The position numbers and the translations under genes were made by a program. The notes under the pieces were generated by a model. It did not search any database. It was not told the DNA's origin and saw nothing but the letters and a program-made list of their open reading frames with translations. Below, piece by piece: positions 16,870-25,049 of a stretch of DNA of 64,000 nt (the first letter of the stretch is position 1; every line of letters starts with the position of its first letter). Source of the DNA: Streptomyces regalis (lineage in GTDB: Bacteria > Actinomycetota > Actinomycetes > Streptomycetales > Streptomycetaceae); assembly GCF_001509475.1 (NCBI RefSeq), contig NZ_LLZG01000323.1, positions 4,537 through 68,536 of the forward strand. Direction: 5' to 3'.

Positions 16870-18033
16870 TCACTGGTCCCCCTTGGGCTTGCGCTGCTCC
16901 CAGCCCTCGGCCCACAGGTCGAAGCGAGCCTGCTGCTGCGGGAACTCCGCCGCCGCGTCCACGTCCAGCTCGACACCGAGACCGGGCTCGTGGGACAGGT
17001 GGAAGCAGCCGTCCTCGGGGTTCACCTGGGGGGCGCCCTTGACGACCTTCTTGATCTCCGCGTCCGCGAAGTCATTGAAGTGCTCAAGGATCTTGAAGTT
17101 GGGTGAGGTGAAGCCGACCTGGAGCGAGGCGGCGGTCAGCACCGGCCCGCCCACGTTGTGCGGGGCGACCAGCGTGTAGTGGGTCTCGGCGGTGGCGGCG
17201 AGCTTGCGGGTCTCCCAGATGCCGCCGATGTGGCCGACGTCCGGCTGGATGATGTCGACGGCCTGGCTCTCGAAGAGCTCCCGGAACTCGATCCGGTCGT
17301 GGATGCGCTCACCCGTGGCCACCGGGATGTCGACCTTGGCGGCGACCTTCTCCAGCGCCTTCAGGTTCTCCGGCGGGCACGGCTCCTCCAGCCACGCGGG
17401 CTTGAAGGGCGCCAGCTCCTTGGCGAGGCGGACGGCGGTGGAGGGCGAGAACCGGCCGTGCATCTCCAGCATCAGCTCGGCGTCCGGCCCGATCGCGTCG
17501 CGCACGGCCTCGATCAGCGAGACGGCGTACAGGCTCTGCTGGTGGTCCAGCTCGAAGTGGCCGGTGCCGAAGGGGTCGATCTTGAGCGCCCGGTACCCGC
17601 GCTCCATGACGCCCTGTGCCGCCTTGTGGTAGGCCTCGGGGGTGCGCTCCGTGGTGTACCAGCCGTTGGCGTACGCCTTGACCTTGTCGGTGACCTTGCC
17701 GCCGAGCAGCTGCCAGACGGGGACGCCGAGGGCCTTGCCCTTGATGTCCCAGCACGCCATCTCGATCACGGCGATGCCGGACATCACGATCTCGCCGGCC
17801 CGGCCGTAGTCGCCGTACTTCATGCGGCGTGTCAGGTCCTCGACGGCGAACGGGTCGGACCCGAGAATGTGATTGGTCTTCGCCTCGTGCAGGTAGCCGA
17901 GCAGTGCGTCGGTGTGGCCCAGCATGCGGGTCTCGCCGACTCCGGTGAGTCCCTCGTCGGTGTGCACCTGCACGTAGGTCAGGTTCCGCCACGGCGTTCC
18001 CACCACGTGTGTGCTGATTCCCGTGATGCGCAC
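16870..18033 (-). CDS. Enolase-superfamily sugar-acid dehydratase (D-galactonate dehydratase-like)
   Basis: 387 residues from the GTG at 18033, with AAGGAG 4 nt upstream; the longer open frame is not needed. Mandelate racemase subgroup: likely metal ligands E190, E216 (WLEEPCPPEN) and E242 (TGERIHDR), each 26 apart; H192 in EMHGRF and H292 in PHNVGG are exactly 100 apart. This is the spacing I recall for E. coli DgoD (183/209/235, H185/H285). It should remove water from an aldonate to give a 2-keto-3-deoxy sugar acid. Galactonate, arabinonate or similar cannot be separated by eye. It is first in the minus-strand gene run, behind two operator-like palindromes. Confidence 0.75.
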   Translation of the reverse strand: MRITGISTHVVGTPWRNLTYVQVHTDEGLTGVGETRMLGHTDALLGYLHEAKTNHILGSDPFAVEDLTRRMKYGDYGRAGEIVMSGIAVIEMACWDIKGKALGVPVWQLLGGKVTDKVKAYANGWYTTERTPEAYHKAAQGVMERGYRALKIDPFGTGHFELDHQQSLYAVSLIEAVRDAIGPDAELMLEMHGRFSPSTAVRLAKELAPFKPAWLEEPCPPENLKALEKVAAKVDIPVATGERIHDRIEFRELFESQAVDIIQPDVGHIGGIWETRKLAATAETHYTLVAPHNVGGPVLTAASLQVGFTSPNFKILEHFNDFADAEIKKVVKGAPQVNPEDGCFHLSHEPGLGVELDVDAAAEFPQQQARFDLWAEGWEQRKPKGDQ

Positions 18034-18077
18034 GGTACTCCTTGTCCTCTTCGAGTCTGACTGCTTCGAGTCTGGCT

Positions 18078-18112
18078 GTTCGAGATTTCGTAAGGCGTTC
18101 GAAATTCTGTCG
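18078..18112. promoter_or_regulatory. Two operator-like sites before the dehydratase gene
   Basis: GTTCGAGATTTCGTAA (18078-18093, 13 of 16 to the consensus palindrome) is followed by GTTCGAAATTCTGTCG (18097-18112, left half perfect), whose starts are 19 bp apart and so on nearly the same DNA face. A 14-bp direct repeat TTCGAGTCTGRCTG (18050-18063, 18065-18078) lies between them and the start codon. Confidence 0.5.
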
Positions 18113-18589
18113 CGACAGTAGGGACGACCCAGTTGGAGTGTCAATGGGTCGAACGGGTAACGGTTTCGGTTCGGCGGTCGGGGTGGGGGTAAATGGGGGG
18201 AAATGTCCGGCACTTGAGGCCTGAAAAGTGGCACTCATTGTGCGCGTGATGACCCGGATGTTCGCCCGTCCAAGGCGGATTGTGGGCTGTTCCGGCGGGG
18301 CGGCGGTCCACGTGGGACGGGCGTCGACCGATCGATTCCGGCCGTGGGGGGTGGGGCGGGCGGTGGCCGGTCCGCGCGGCCGGAGCTGTCGAAACATGGT
18401 CATGGCGGGCGAATCGGCCCTCGCGCCGCCCCGGCTCAGGGTGGCGGGCGGCCCGCGTCAACGTGTTCGGGCCAAGGGGTGTTGCCGGCCGGGACGCGCG
18501 TCGGAACGGGCCGCCTCGGTGACACTCGGCGACCGGCGCGTTATGCAACCGTGATGACCGACCTGGCGCAGCCCTCTTGACCGCCATGA
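18113..18589. other. Intergenic region without a gene
   Basis: About 480 bp between the divergent dehydratase and lacI units. The open frames here are short, lack SD sequences and have no recognisable protein features. The region presumably carries the two divergent promoters; I see no hairpin or repeat beyond those listed. Confidence 0.5.
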
Positions 18590-18607
18590 ATTGTTAGCGC
18601 TCACAAT
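18590..18607. promoter_or_regulatory. LacI-family operator
   Basis: ATTGTTAGCGCTCACAAT is an 18-bp palindrome with one mismatched pair around the CG centre typical of LacI/PurR operators. It lies about 190 nt before the lacI-type gene at 18799 and most likely mediates autoregulation, and control of the downstream importer if they are co-transcribed. Confidence 0.7.
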
Positions 18608-18661
18608 GACGTCCGCGTTCACCAGTCGTCGTCCCGCGGAATCCAAGGAGGTGCGAGCGTC

Positions 18662-18727
18662 GTGCCCGAAGTGCGCCAACTCGCCTTACCGCCTCGTGTC
18701 CTGGGGCGTTGCGGAACCCCGGCGTGA
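18662..18727 (+). CDS. Possible 21-codon upstream ORF with a TTA codon
   Basis: AAGGAGG at 18645-18651 stands 10 nt before a GTG that opens MPEVRQLALPPRVLGRCGTPA and stops at 18727, 71 nt before lacI. The ninth codon is TTA, which in Streptomyces is read only by the bldA tRNA. The SD region CCAAGGAGGTGCG is duplicated almost exactly before lacI itself. It may be a leader peptide that links lacI expression to development, or simply a remnant of a duplicated start region. Confidence 0.3.
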   Translation: MPEVRQLALPPRVLGRCGTPA

Positions 18728-18798
18728 AGCCGGCCGAGCGGATCCGTCCGCCCGCGGAACAGGTCTTATCGGCAGACGACCGCCAAGGAGGTGCGGCC

Positions 18799-19839
18799 GT
18801 GACCCACTCGCAGTTGCGGCCGCCCACCATGGCCGACGTGGCACGCCTGGCCGGTGTGTCCCACCAGACTGTCTCCCGCGTACTGGGCGATCACCCCAAT
18901 GTGCGGGACGCGACCCGGGCCAAGGTGCTGCGTGCGATCGAGGAGATGGGCTACCGCCGCAACTTCTCCGCACGGGCACTCGCCACCCGGCGCACCCGGA
19001 CCCTCGGAGTGGTCGCCTCCAGCACCACGCTCTACGGGCCGGCCAGCACACTGTTCGCGTTGGAGGAGGCGGCGCGAGCCCAGGGGTATCTCGTCTCCAC
19101 GGTCAGCCTGCGCGAGCTGACGGTCGAGACCCTCGCCGAGGCGCTGAACCGGCTCAGCGAGGGCGGGGTGGAGGGGGTGATCGCCCTCGCCCCGCAGCGC
19201 TCGGCCGTCCAGGCCCTCGCCGAACTCCGCCACCCCTTCCCGGTGGTGGCCGTGGGCACCGGGTCCGGCGCCGAGATCCCCAGCGTCAACGTCGATCAGT
19301 ATCTGGGCGCGCGGCTGGCCACCGGCCATCTGCTGGCCGCCGGCCACCGCACGGTCTGGCACCTCGCCGGACCCGAGTCCTGGCAGGAGGCGCTGGATCG
19401 CACCGTCGGCTGGCGGGAGACCCTCGAGGCGGCCGGCGTCGAACCGCCGATGCCGCTGCGCGGGGACTGGAGTCCGCTGTCGGGCTACCGGGCCGGCCAG
19501 GAACTGGCGGGCTGGGTGGGCAGGGGGCTGACCGCCGTCTTTGTCGCCAACGACCAGATGGCACTGGGGGTGTTGCGGGCCCTGCGTGAGGCGGGGGTGC
19601 GCACTCCCCAGGACGTCGCGGTGGTCGGCTTCGACGACATCCCGGAGTCGGAGTTCTTCGCCCCGCCCCTCACCACCGTCCGGCAGGACTTCTCGACCGT
19701 GGGCCAGCGGAGCATCGCCCTGCTGCTGGACCTCATCGAGGGCCGGACCCCGTCCGGGACGTCCACGGTCGAACCCCAACTCGTCGTCCGTGCCAGTACG
19801 TTCCCGTACATCCCGCAGTCGGGGGCGGCGCCCGGCTGA
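18799..19839 (+). CDS. LacI-family transcriptional regulator
   Basis: 346 residues from the GTG at 18799 with AAGGAGG 7 nt upstream. HTH near residues 10-30 (MADVARLAGVSHQTVSRVLG), hinge helix NFSARALATRRTRTLGVV near 52-69, then a type 1 periplasmic-binding fold with GVEGVIALAP, LAAGHRTVWHLAGP and PQDVAVVGFDDIPESEFFAPPLTTV. It should repress sugar genes until a sugar ligand binds. It lies directly upstream of, and in the same direction as, the YtfQRT-YjfF-type importer, whose sugar or product is the likely inducer. A LacI operator precedes it. Confidence 0.9.
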   Translation: MTHSQLRPPTMADVARLAGVSHQTVSRVLGDHPNVRDATRAKVLRAIEEMGYRRNFSARALATRRTRTLGVVASSTTLYGPASTLFALEEAARAQGYLVSTVSLRELTVETLAEALNRLSEGGVEGVIALAPQRSAVQALAELRHPFPVVAVGTGSGAEIPSVNVDQYLGARLATGHLLAAGHRTVWHLAGPESWQEALDRTVGWRETLEAAGVEPPMPLRGDWSPLSGYRAGQELAGWVGRGLTAVFVANDQMALGVLRALREAGVRTPQDVAVVGFDDIPESEFFAPPLTTVRQDFSTVGQRSIALLLDLIEGRTPSGTSTVEPQLVVRASTFPYIPQSGAAPG

Positions 19840-19881
19840 CGCTCGACCGGCGCCTCGCCGGCGCTCCATCCGCCTTCATAT

Positions 19882-19897
19882 GACCGATATTTCGAAC
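19882..19897. promoter_or_regulatory. Palindromic operator candidate before the YtfQ-type gene
   Basis: GACCGATATTTCGAAC matches the consensus palindrome at 13 of 16 positions with a perfect right half, and continues as GAACAAT as at 5237. It lies about 100 nt before the binding-protein start, between that gene and lacI, so the importer may answer to two regulators. Confidence 0.45.
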
Positions 19898-19999
19898 AAT
19901 GATCGACAGGCTGGACGCGCCGCGGCCGGCCGGTCTCATCGAGTGACAACCGAGTCCCAGGGGCCCATCCCCGGACCGGCTCTTCAAAGGAGAAGACAC

Positions 20000-20998
20000 A
20001 TGCTCAACAGACGGAACTTCCTCACCGCGGCAATCGGCGTGGCGGCTGCGGGCACCCTGGCGGCCTGCGCCAAGGAGGACGGCGGCACCTCCGGCTCCTC
20101 CGGCGGCAGCAAGACGATCACCCTCGGCTTCTCCCAGGTCGGCTCCGAGAGCGGCTGGCGCAGCGCCAACACCGACTCGGTGAAGTCGGCCGCCAAGGAG
20201 GCGGGCTACAACCTCAAGTTCTCCGACGCGCAGCAGAAGCAGGAGAACCAGATCTCCGCGATCCGCAGCTACATCGCGCAGAAGGTCGACGTCATCGCCT
20301 TCTCCCCGGTCGTCGTCACCGGCTGGGACGCCATCCTCAACGAGGCCAAGGCCGCGAAGATCCCGGTCGTCCTGACCGACCGGTCCGTCGAAAGCGACGA
20401 GTCCCTGTTCGTCACCCTGGTCGGCTCCGACTTCACCGACGAGGGCCGGCGCGCCGCCAAGATGCTGGAGAAGGTCCTGGAGAAGGCCGGTCACAAGGGC
20501 CCCGTGAAGATCGCCCAGCTGGAGGGCACCACCGGTGCCGCCCCGGCGATCGAGCGTGCCAAGGGCTTCAAGGAGGTCATGGACGCCGACCACGCCGACG
20601 ACTGGAAGATCGTCGTCAGCCAGACCGGTGACTTCACCCGCGCCGGCGGCAAGCAGGTCATGGCGGCCTTCCTGCAGTCCAACCCGGACATCGACGTGCT
20701 GTTCGCGCACAACGACGACATGGGTATCGGCGCCATCCAGGCCATCGAGGCGGCCGGCAAGAAGCCCGGCAAGGACATCCTGATCGTCACGGTCGACGGC
20801 GTGAAGGACGGCTTCATCGCGATGTCCGAAGGCAAGATCAACGCGATTGTCGAGTGCAACCCGCTGCTCGGCCCCCAGCTGATGGAGGTCGTGAAGAAGG
20901 TCCACGCCGGCGAAACGGTCGAGCGCTGGATCAAGACCGAGGAGAGCGACTTCATGCAGGACCAGGCCAAGGACGCGCTCCCCACCCGCAAGTACTGA
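20000..20998 (+). CDS. Sugar-binding lipoprotein of YtfQ-type importer
   Basis: 332 residues from the ATG at 20000, SD AAAGGAGAAG. Leader RRNFLTAAIGVAAAGTLAAC gives a lipobox LAAC. Mature protein is a type 1 sugar-binding fold: KTITLGFSQVGSESGWRSAN, VDVIAFSPVVVTGWD, VVLTDRSVESDESLFVTLVGSDF and IDVLFAHNDDMGIGAIQAIE. The SQVG-ESGWR start and the paired two-permease system match the galactofuranose-type YtfQ group. It delivers sugar to the ATPase and two permeases encoded next. Hairpins in the 154-nt gap after it could stabilise this mRNA segment, giving an excess of binding protein over channel. Confidence 0.87.
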   Translation: MLNRRNFLTAAIGVAAAGTLAACAKEDGGTSGSSGGSKTITLGFSQVGSESGWRSANTDSVKSAAKEAGYNLKFSDAQQKQENQISAIRSYIAQKVDVIAFSPVVVTGWDAILNEAKAAKIPVVLTDRSVESDESLFVTLVGSDFTDEGRRAAKMLEKVLEKAGHKGPVKIAQLEGTTGAAPAIERAKGFKEVMDADHADDWKIVVSQTGDFTRAGGKQVMAAFLQSNPDIDVLFAHNDDMGIGAIQAIEAAGKKPGKDILIVTVDGVKDGFIAMSEGKINAIVECNPLLGPQLMEVVKKVHAGETVERWIKTEESDFMQDQAKDALPTRKY

Positions 20999-21023
20999 CC
21001 ACCGCACCCACCGCTAGGAGCCT

Positions 21024-21132
21024 CTGGCCGGCCGAAGCCCGGTCGGCCAGGCCCTGTGGGCCTGCAGCAGCTCGATACGGGGCGTAACCACCCAACACGG
21101 ACTGAGTTCCCCCACCGGGTAAAGCCGGTGGG
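21024..21132 (+). promoter_or_regulatory. Two intercistronic hairpins between binding protein and ATPase genes
   Basis: CTGGCCG (21024-21030) pairs with CGGCCAG (21044-21050), and CCCACCGG (21111-21118) pairs with CCGGTGGG (21125-21132). Neither has a T-run, so partial termination or 3'-end protection of the upstream message is more likely than a full stop. Such spacers commonly set the high ratio of binding protein to channel. Confidence 0.45.
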
Positions 21133-21152
21133 TCCCCCTCACTAGGAGAGGT

Positions 21153-22691
21153 ATGGCAGAGCCGAGGCCCGTTCTGGAGATGACGGGCATAGTCAAGGAG
21201 TTTCCGGGGGTACGGGCTCTGTCGGGCGTCGACTTCCGGCTCTTCCCCGGAGAGATTCACGCCCTCATGGGCGAGAACGGCGCGGGGAAGTCCACGCTGA
21301 TCAAGGTGCTGACCGGGGTTTACTCCCTGGACGGCGGCACCGTCACCCTCGACGGCAAGTCGGTGCACATCGGCAGCCCGCTGCAGGCGCAGCAGGCCGG
21401 CATCAGCACGGTCTACCAGGAGGTCAACCTCTGCCCCAACCTGTCGGTGGCGGAGAACATCTTCATCGGACGTGAACCCACGCGCGGGGGCCGCATCCAG
21501 TGGAAGCGGATGCGCAAGGAGGCCGCGGAGCTGGTCGACCGGCTCGGCCTCGACATCGACGTGACCGCGCCCCTGTCCTCGTACCCGCTGGCCGTGCAGC
21601 AACTGGTCGCGATCGTACGGTCGGTGGGCACCGGCGACAGCGACGGAGAGGGCTCCGGCACCAAGGTGCTGGTCCTGGACGAACCCACCTCCAGCCTGGA
21701 CCGCGACGAGGTCCTCGAACTGTTCCGCCTGATGCGGCGCCTCAGGGACGAGGGCGTCGCGATCCTCTTCGTGTCGCACTTCCTCGACCAGATCTACGAG
21801 ATCTGCGACCGCATGACCGTGCTGCGCAACGGCACCCTGGTCGGCGAGCACATGGTCCGCGACCTCGACCAGGTCGGGCTGATCGAGCTGATGATCGGCA
21901 AGGCCCTGGACCAGCTGGAGGAGCTGCACGAGCACCAGCTGCGCTCCGACGTCGGCGAGACCCTGCTCGAGGCCGAGGGGCTGGGCCGCGCCGGCGGCAT
22001 CGCCCCCTTCGACCTGGAGATCAAGAAGGGCGAGGTGATCGGCCTCGCCGGGCTGCTCGGCTCGGGCCGCACCGAACTGGCCCGGCTGCTCTTCGGCGCC
22101 GACCAGCCCGACAGCGGCAAGGTGACCATCGGCGGCAAGCAGGTCTCGATGAGCGCCCCGAACGACGCCATCGGTGCCGGAGTCGCGTTCTGCTCGGAGA
22201 ACCGCAAGACCGAGGGCCTCGTCCCCGATCTGACGGTGCGGGAGAACATCATCCTCGCCCTCCAGGCGGCGCGCGGCTGGACCCGGCCCATCCCGGCCGC
22301 CCAGCGCGACGAACTCGTCGCCAAGTACATCAAGGCGCTGGACATCCGCCCCGCCAACCCCGAGGCCAGAGTCGGCCAGTTGAGCGGCGGCAACCAGCAG
22401 AAGGTGCTGCTCGCCCGCTGGCTGATCACGCAGCCGCAACTGCTGATCCTCGACGAGCCCACGCGCGGCATCGACATCGGCGCCAAGGCCGAGATCCAGA
22501 AGCTCGTGGTGTCCCTCTCCGAGGACGGCATGGCCGTGCTCTACATCGCGGCCGAGCTGGAGGAGGTCCTCCGCCTCAGCCACACCATCGGCGTACTGCG
22601 CGACCGCAAGCTGGTCGCGCGGCTCACCAACGGGCCGGAGATCACCACCAGCAAGATCCTGGAGACCATCGCGAGCGGAGAACACCAGTGA
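21153..22691 (+). CDS. Sugar ABC importer, duplicated ATPase (YtfR type)
   Basis: 512 residues, ATG after AGGAGAGGT. First ABC domain: [16 protein letters not shown] near 38-53, SSYPLAVQQLVAIVRS and VLVLDEPTSSLD; second domain: [27 protein letters not shown] and [20 protein letters not shown] 12-residue Gly/Asp/Ser insert (TGDSDGEGSGTK) before the first Walker B is a small variation. It powers import through the two permeases that follow, whose genes overlap in a GTGA junction. Family and neighbours suggest furanose or pyranose monosaccharide, galactofuranose being the E. coli example. Confidence 0.9.
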   Translation: MAEPRPVLEMTGIVKEFPGVRALSGVDFRLFPGEIHALMGENGAGKSTLIKVLTGVYSLDGGTVTLDGKSVHIGSPLQAQQAGISTVYQEVNLCPNLSVAENIFIGREPTRGGRIQWKRMRKEAAELVDRLGLDIDVTAPLSSYPLAVQQLVAIVRSVGTGDSDGEGSGTKVLVLDEPTSSLDRDEVLELFRLMRRLRDEGVAILFVSHFLDQIYEICDRMTVLRNGTLVGEHMVRDLDQVGLIELMIGKALDQLEELHEHQLRSDVGETLLEAEGLGRAGGIAPFDLEIKKGEVIGLAGLLGSGRTELARLLFGADQPDSGKVTIGGKQVSMSAPNDAIGAGVAFCSENRKTEGLVPDLTVRENIILALQAARGWTRPIPAAQRDELVAKYIKALDIRPANPEARVGQLSGGNQQKVLLARWLITQPQLLILDEPTRGIDIGAKAEIQKLVVSLSEDGMAVLYIAAELEEVLRLSHTIGVLRDRKLVARLTNGPEITTSKILETIASGEHQ

Positions 22692-23797
22692 GCACCCCAT
22701 CCGTGGCCACGACTTCCCGATGGCGAGCGCTGACGCACCACAACCTGTTCTGGCCCGTCGCGGTCCTGATCGCCCTGCTGCTCGTCAACGTCCCCTTCAC
22801 ACCCGACTTCTTCGCGATCAAGATGACGGACGGCCACCTCTACGGCAGCCTCGTCTCGATCGTGCTGTTCGGCTCGCCGCTGATCCTGGTGGCGGTCGGT
22901 ATGACCCTGGTCATCGCCACCGGCGGCATCGACCTCTCCGTGGGCGCCGTGGTCGCCATCACCGGCGCCCTGACCTGCTCGTACATCAGTGATCAGGCCG
23001 ATCAGAACGCCCTGGCAGGAGTCTTCCTGGCCATGGGCATCGGGCTGGTGGCGGCGGTCGTCTGCGGCCTGTGGAACGGCTTCCTGGTCGCCCGGATGGG
23101 CATCCAGCCGATCATCGCGACCTTGATCATCATGGTCGCCGGACGCGGTGTCGCCCAGCTGATCACCGACGGCCAGATCATCACCATCAACAGCGAGCCG
23201 TACAAGCTGATCGGCGGCGGCTACTGGCTGACCCTGCCCTTCTCCATCTTCGTGGTGGCCGCGGTCGTGGCCGTCACGGTGGCCCTGACCCGCCGTACGG
23301 CGCTCGGCCTGCTCGTGGAGTCGGTCGGCGGCAACGCCGAGGCCAGCCGCCTGGTCGGCATCCGGTCCCGGCGCATCAAGATCATGGTGTACATGTTCTG
23401 CGCCCTGTGCGCGGGCATCGCGGGCCTGATGATCAGCTCCAACACCTCGGCCGCGGACGGCAACAACGCCGGCCTGTGGATCGAGCTGGACGCGATCCTC
23501 GCGGTCGTCATCGGCGGCACCTCGCTGCTCGGCGGCCGGTTCTCGATCGGCGGCACGGTGGTCGGCGCCCTCGTGATCCAGACCCTGACCACCACGATCT
23601 ACACCATCGGCGTGCCCACCCAGACCAACCTGGTCTTCAAGGCCGTCGTCGTCATCATCGTCTGCCTGCTGCAGTCCCCGAAGTTCCGGGCCAAGGTCTT
23701 CGGGGCCAACGGTCCCAAGGGGCTGCGCCGGGCCGCCGCCCCGGCTCCGGCCACTCCCGCCGCCGACGCCGCCCCGAAGATGGAGGTGTCGCGATGA
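22688..23797 (+). CDS. Sugar ABC importer permease 1 (YtfT type)
   Basis: 369 residues, GTG start overlapping the ATPase stop by 4 nt. About nine to ten hydrophobic segments; permease signatures VGMTLVIATGGIDLSVGAV near 76-94 and ELDAILAVVIGGTSLLGGRFSIGG near 270. The C-terminus is an Ala/Pro-rich cytoplasmic tail. It forms a heterodimeric channel with the next gene product, as in YtfT/YjfF. Confidence 0.88.
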   Translation: MSTPSVATTSRWRALTHHNLFWPVAVLIALLLVNVPFTPDFFAIKMTDGHLYGSLVSIVLFGSPLILVAVGMTLVIATGGIDLSVGAVVAITGALTCSYISDQADQNALAGVFLAMGIGLVAAVVCGLWNGFLVARMGIQPIIATLIIMVAGRGVAQLITDGQIITINSEPYKLIGGGYWLTLPFSIFVVAAVVAVTVALTRRTALGLLVESVGGNAEASRLVGIRSRRIKIMVYMFCALCAGIAGLMISSNTSAADGNNAGLWIELDAILAVVIGGTSLLGGRFSIGGTVVGALVIQTLTTTIYTIGVPTQTNLVFKAVVVIIVCLLQSPKFRAKVFGANGPKGLRRAAAPAPATPAADAAPKMEVSR

Positions 23798-24825
23798 GTG
23801 CGACCACCAAGACCCCCACGGTGCCGGAAGGCCGTACGGCGTCCCAGGCGTCCGCGGTCACCCGCCTGCTCGGCGACCGGCGGCTGCCCGTCCTGGTCAC
23901 GGCCGCCCTGTTCCTCGCGATGTACATCACCGGTCTCAGCCGGTACCAGAACTACGGGTTCGCCGAACCGCAGGTCTTCCTCAACCTGTTCATCGACAAC
24001 GGCTATCTGCTGGTCGCCGCCGTCGGTGCCACCTTCGTCATCCTGTCCGGGGGCATCGACCTGTCCGTGGGCTCGTTGATCGGCTTCACCACCATGTTCA
24101 CGGCATGGCTGGTGGAGCGTCAGGGTCTGCCGCTGCTGCTGGTCATCCCGCTCGCTCTGGCGGTGGGTGCGTTCGGCGGCTTCCTCATGGGCTATGTGAT
24201 CCACAACTTCGAGATCCAGCCGTTCATCGTGACCCTCGCCGGCCTCTTCCTCTTCCGGGGCCTCTGCCTGGTCATCAGCAAGGAGTCCATCTCCATCAGC
24301 GACTCCACGGTGAGCAGCATGGCCCAGACACGGGTCTCGCTGGGACTGGGGGAGCTGTCGATCGGCGCCATCGTGGCCCTGGTCGTCCTCGCCGCCGCCT
24401 TCTACATACTCCACTACACGCGCTTCGGCCGCCGGGTGTACGCCGTCGGCGGCAACGAGCAGTCCGCGCTGCTGATGGGGCTCCCGCTGGGCGGTACGAA
24501 GATCGCCGTGTACACGATGAGCGGCTTCTGCTCGGCGCTGGCCGGCCTGCTGTTCATGCTGTACATCCAGTCCGGCGACCCGCTGCACGCCGTCGGCATG
24601 GAACTCGACGCGATCGCCGCGGTCGTCATCGGCGGCACGCTGCTGACGGGCGGCTCCGGCTACGTCCTGGGCACCCTGTTCGGTGTCCTCGTGCTGGGCC
24701 TGATCAAGAGCATCATCCAGTTCGAGGGCACGCTCAGCTCCTGGTGGACGAAGATCGCCACCGGTGTGCTGCTCTGCGCGTTCATCCTGATCCAGCGGGC
24801 GATGACGGCCCGTAAGCAGACCTGA
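23794..24825 (+). CDS. yjfF: Sugar ABC importer permease 2 (YjfF type)
   Basis: 343 residues, ATG overlapping the previous stop (ATGA). Signatures [22 protein letters not shown] near 80-100, FEIQPFIVTLAGLFLFRG and ELDAIAAVVIGGTLLTGGSGYVLG. Closest in layout to YjfF, the second permease of the galactofuranose importer. It ends the operon; a 14-bp stem terminator follows. Confidence 0.87.
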   Translation: MSATTKTPTVPEGRTASQASAVTRLLGDRRLPVLVTAALFLAMYITGLSRYQNYGFAEPQVFLNLFIDNGYLLVAAVGATFVILSGGIDLSVGSLIGFTTMFTAWLVERQGLPLLLVIPLALAVGAFGGFLMGYVIHNFEIQPFIVTLAGLFLFRGLCLVISKESISISDSTVSSMAQTRVSLGLGELSIGAIVALVVLAAAFYILHYTRFGRRVYAVGGNEQSALLMGLPLGGTKIAVYTMSGFCSALAGLLFMLYIQSGDPLHAVGMELDAIAAVVIGGTLLTGGSGYVLGTLFGVLVLGLIKSIIQFEGTLSSWWTKIATGVLLCAFILIQRAMTARKQT

Positions 24826-24860
24826 CCCGAAGGGCGCTCCGCACCGACGCGGCCCGTCAC

Positions 24861-24903
24861 CCGAGCGGTCCGTCACACGCCTGCCGTGCGACGGACCGCT
24901 CGG
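24861..24903 (+). terminator. Terminator of the YtfQRT-YjfF operon
   Basis: Perfect 14-bp stem CCGAGCGGTCCGTC / GACGGACCGCTCGG with a 15-nt loop, followed by CGTTTTA. Confidence 0.9.
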
Positions 24904-25049
24904 CGTTTTACGGAACCCGGCGGCGGAGGGATCGCGGCGAATGGTCTGGCTTGACCTCAACTGAGTAATCCGGAAAGACCAGTTCCGCACATAATCTTCA
25001 CGAGAGGCTCTAGGAACGATCCCTGTGCGGAATCTAGTCTTCCCGCGTC

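Noticed and set aside
18709..18798. N-terminal extension of LacI from 18709
   Set aside because: The GTG at 18799 has a strong SD and begins 10 residues before the HTH as in the family.
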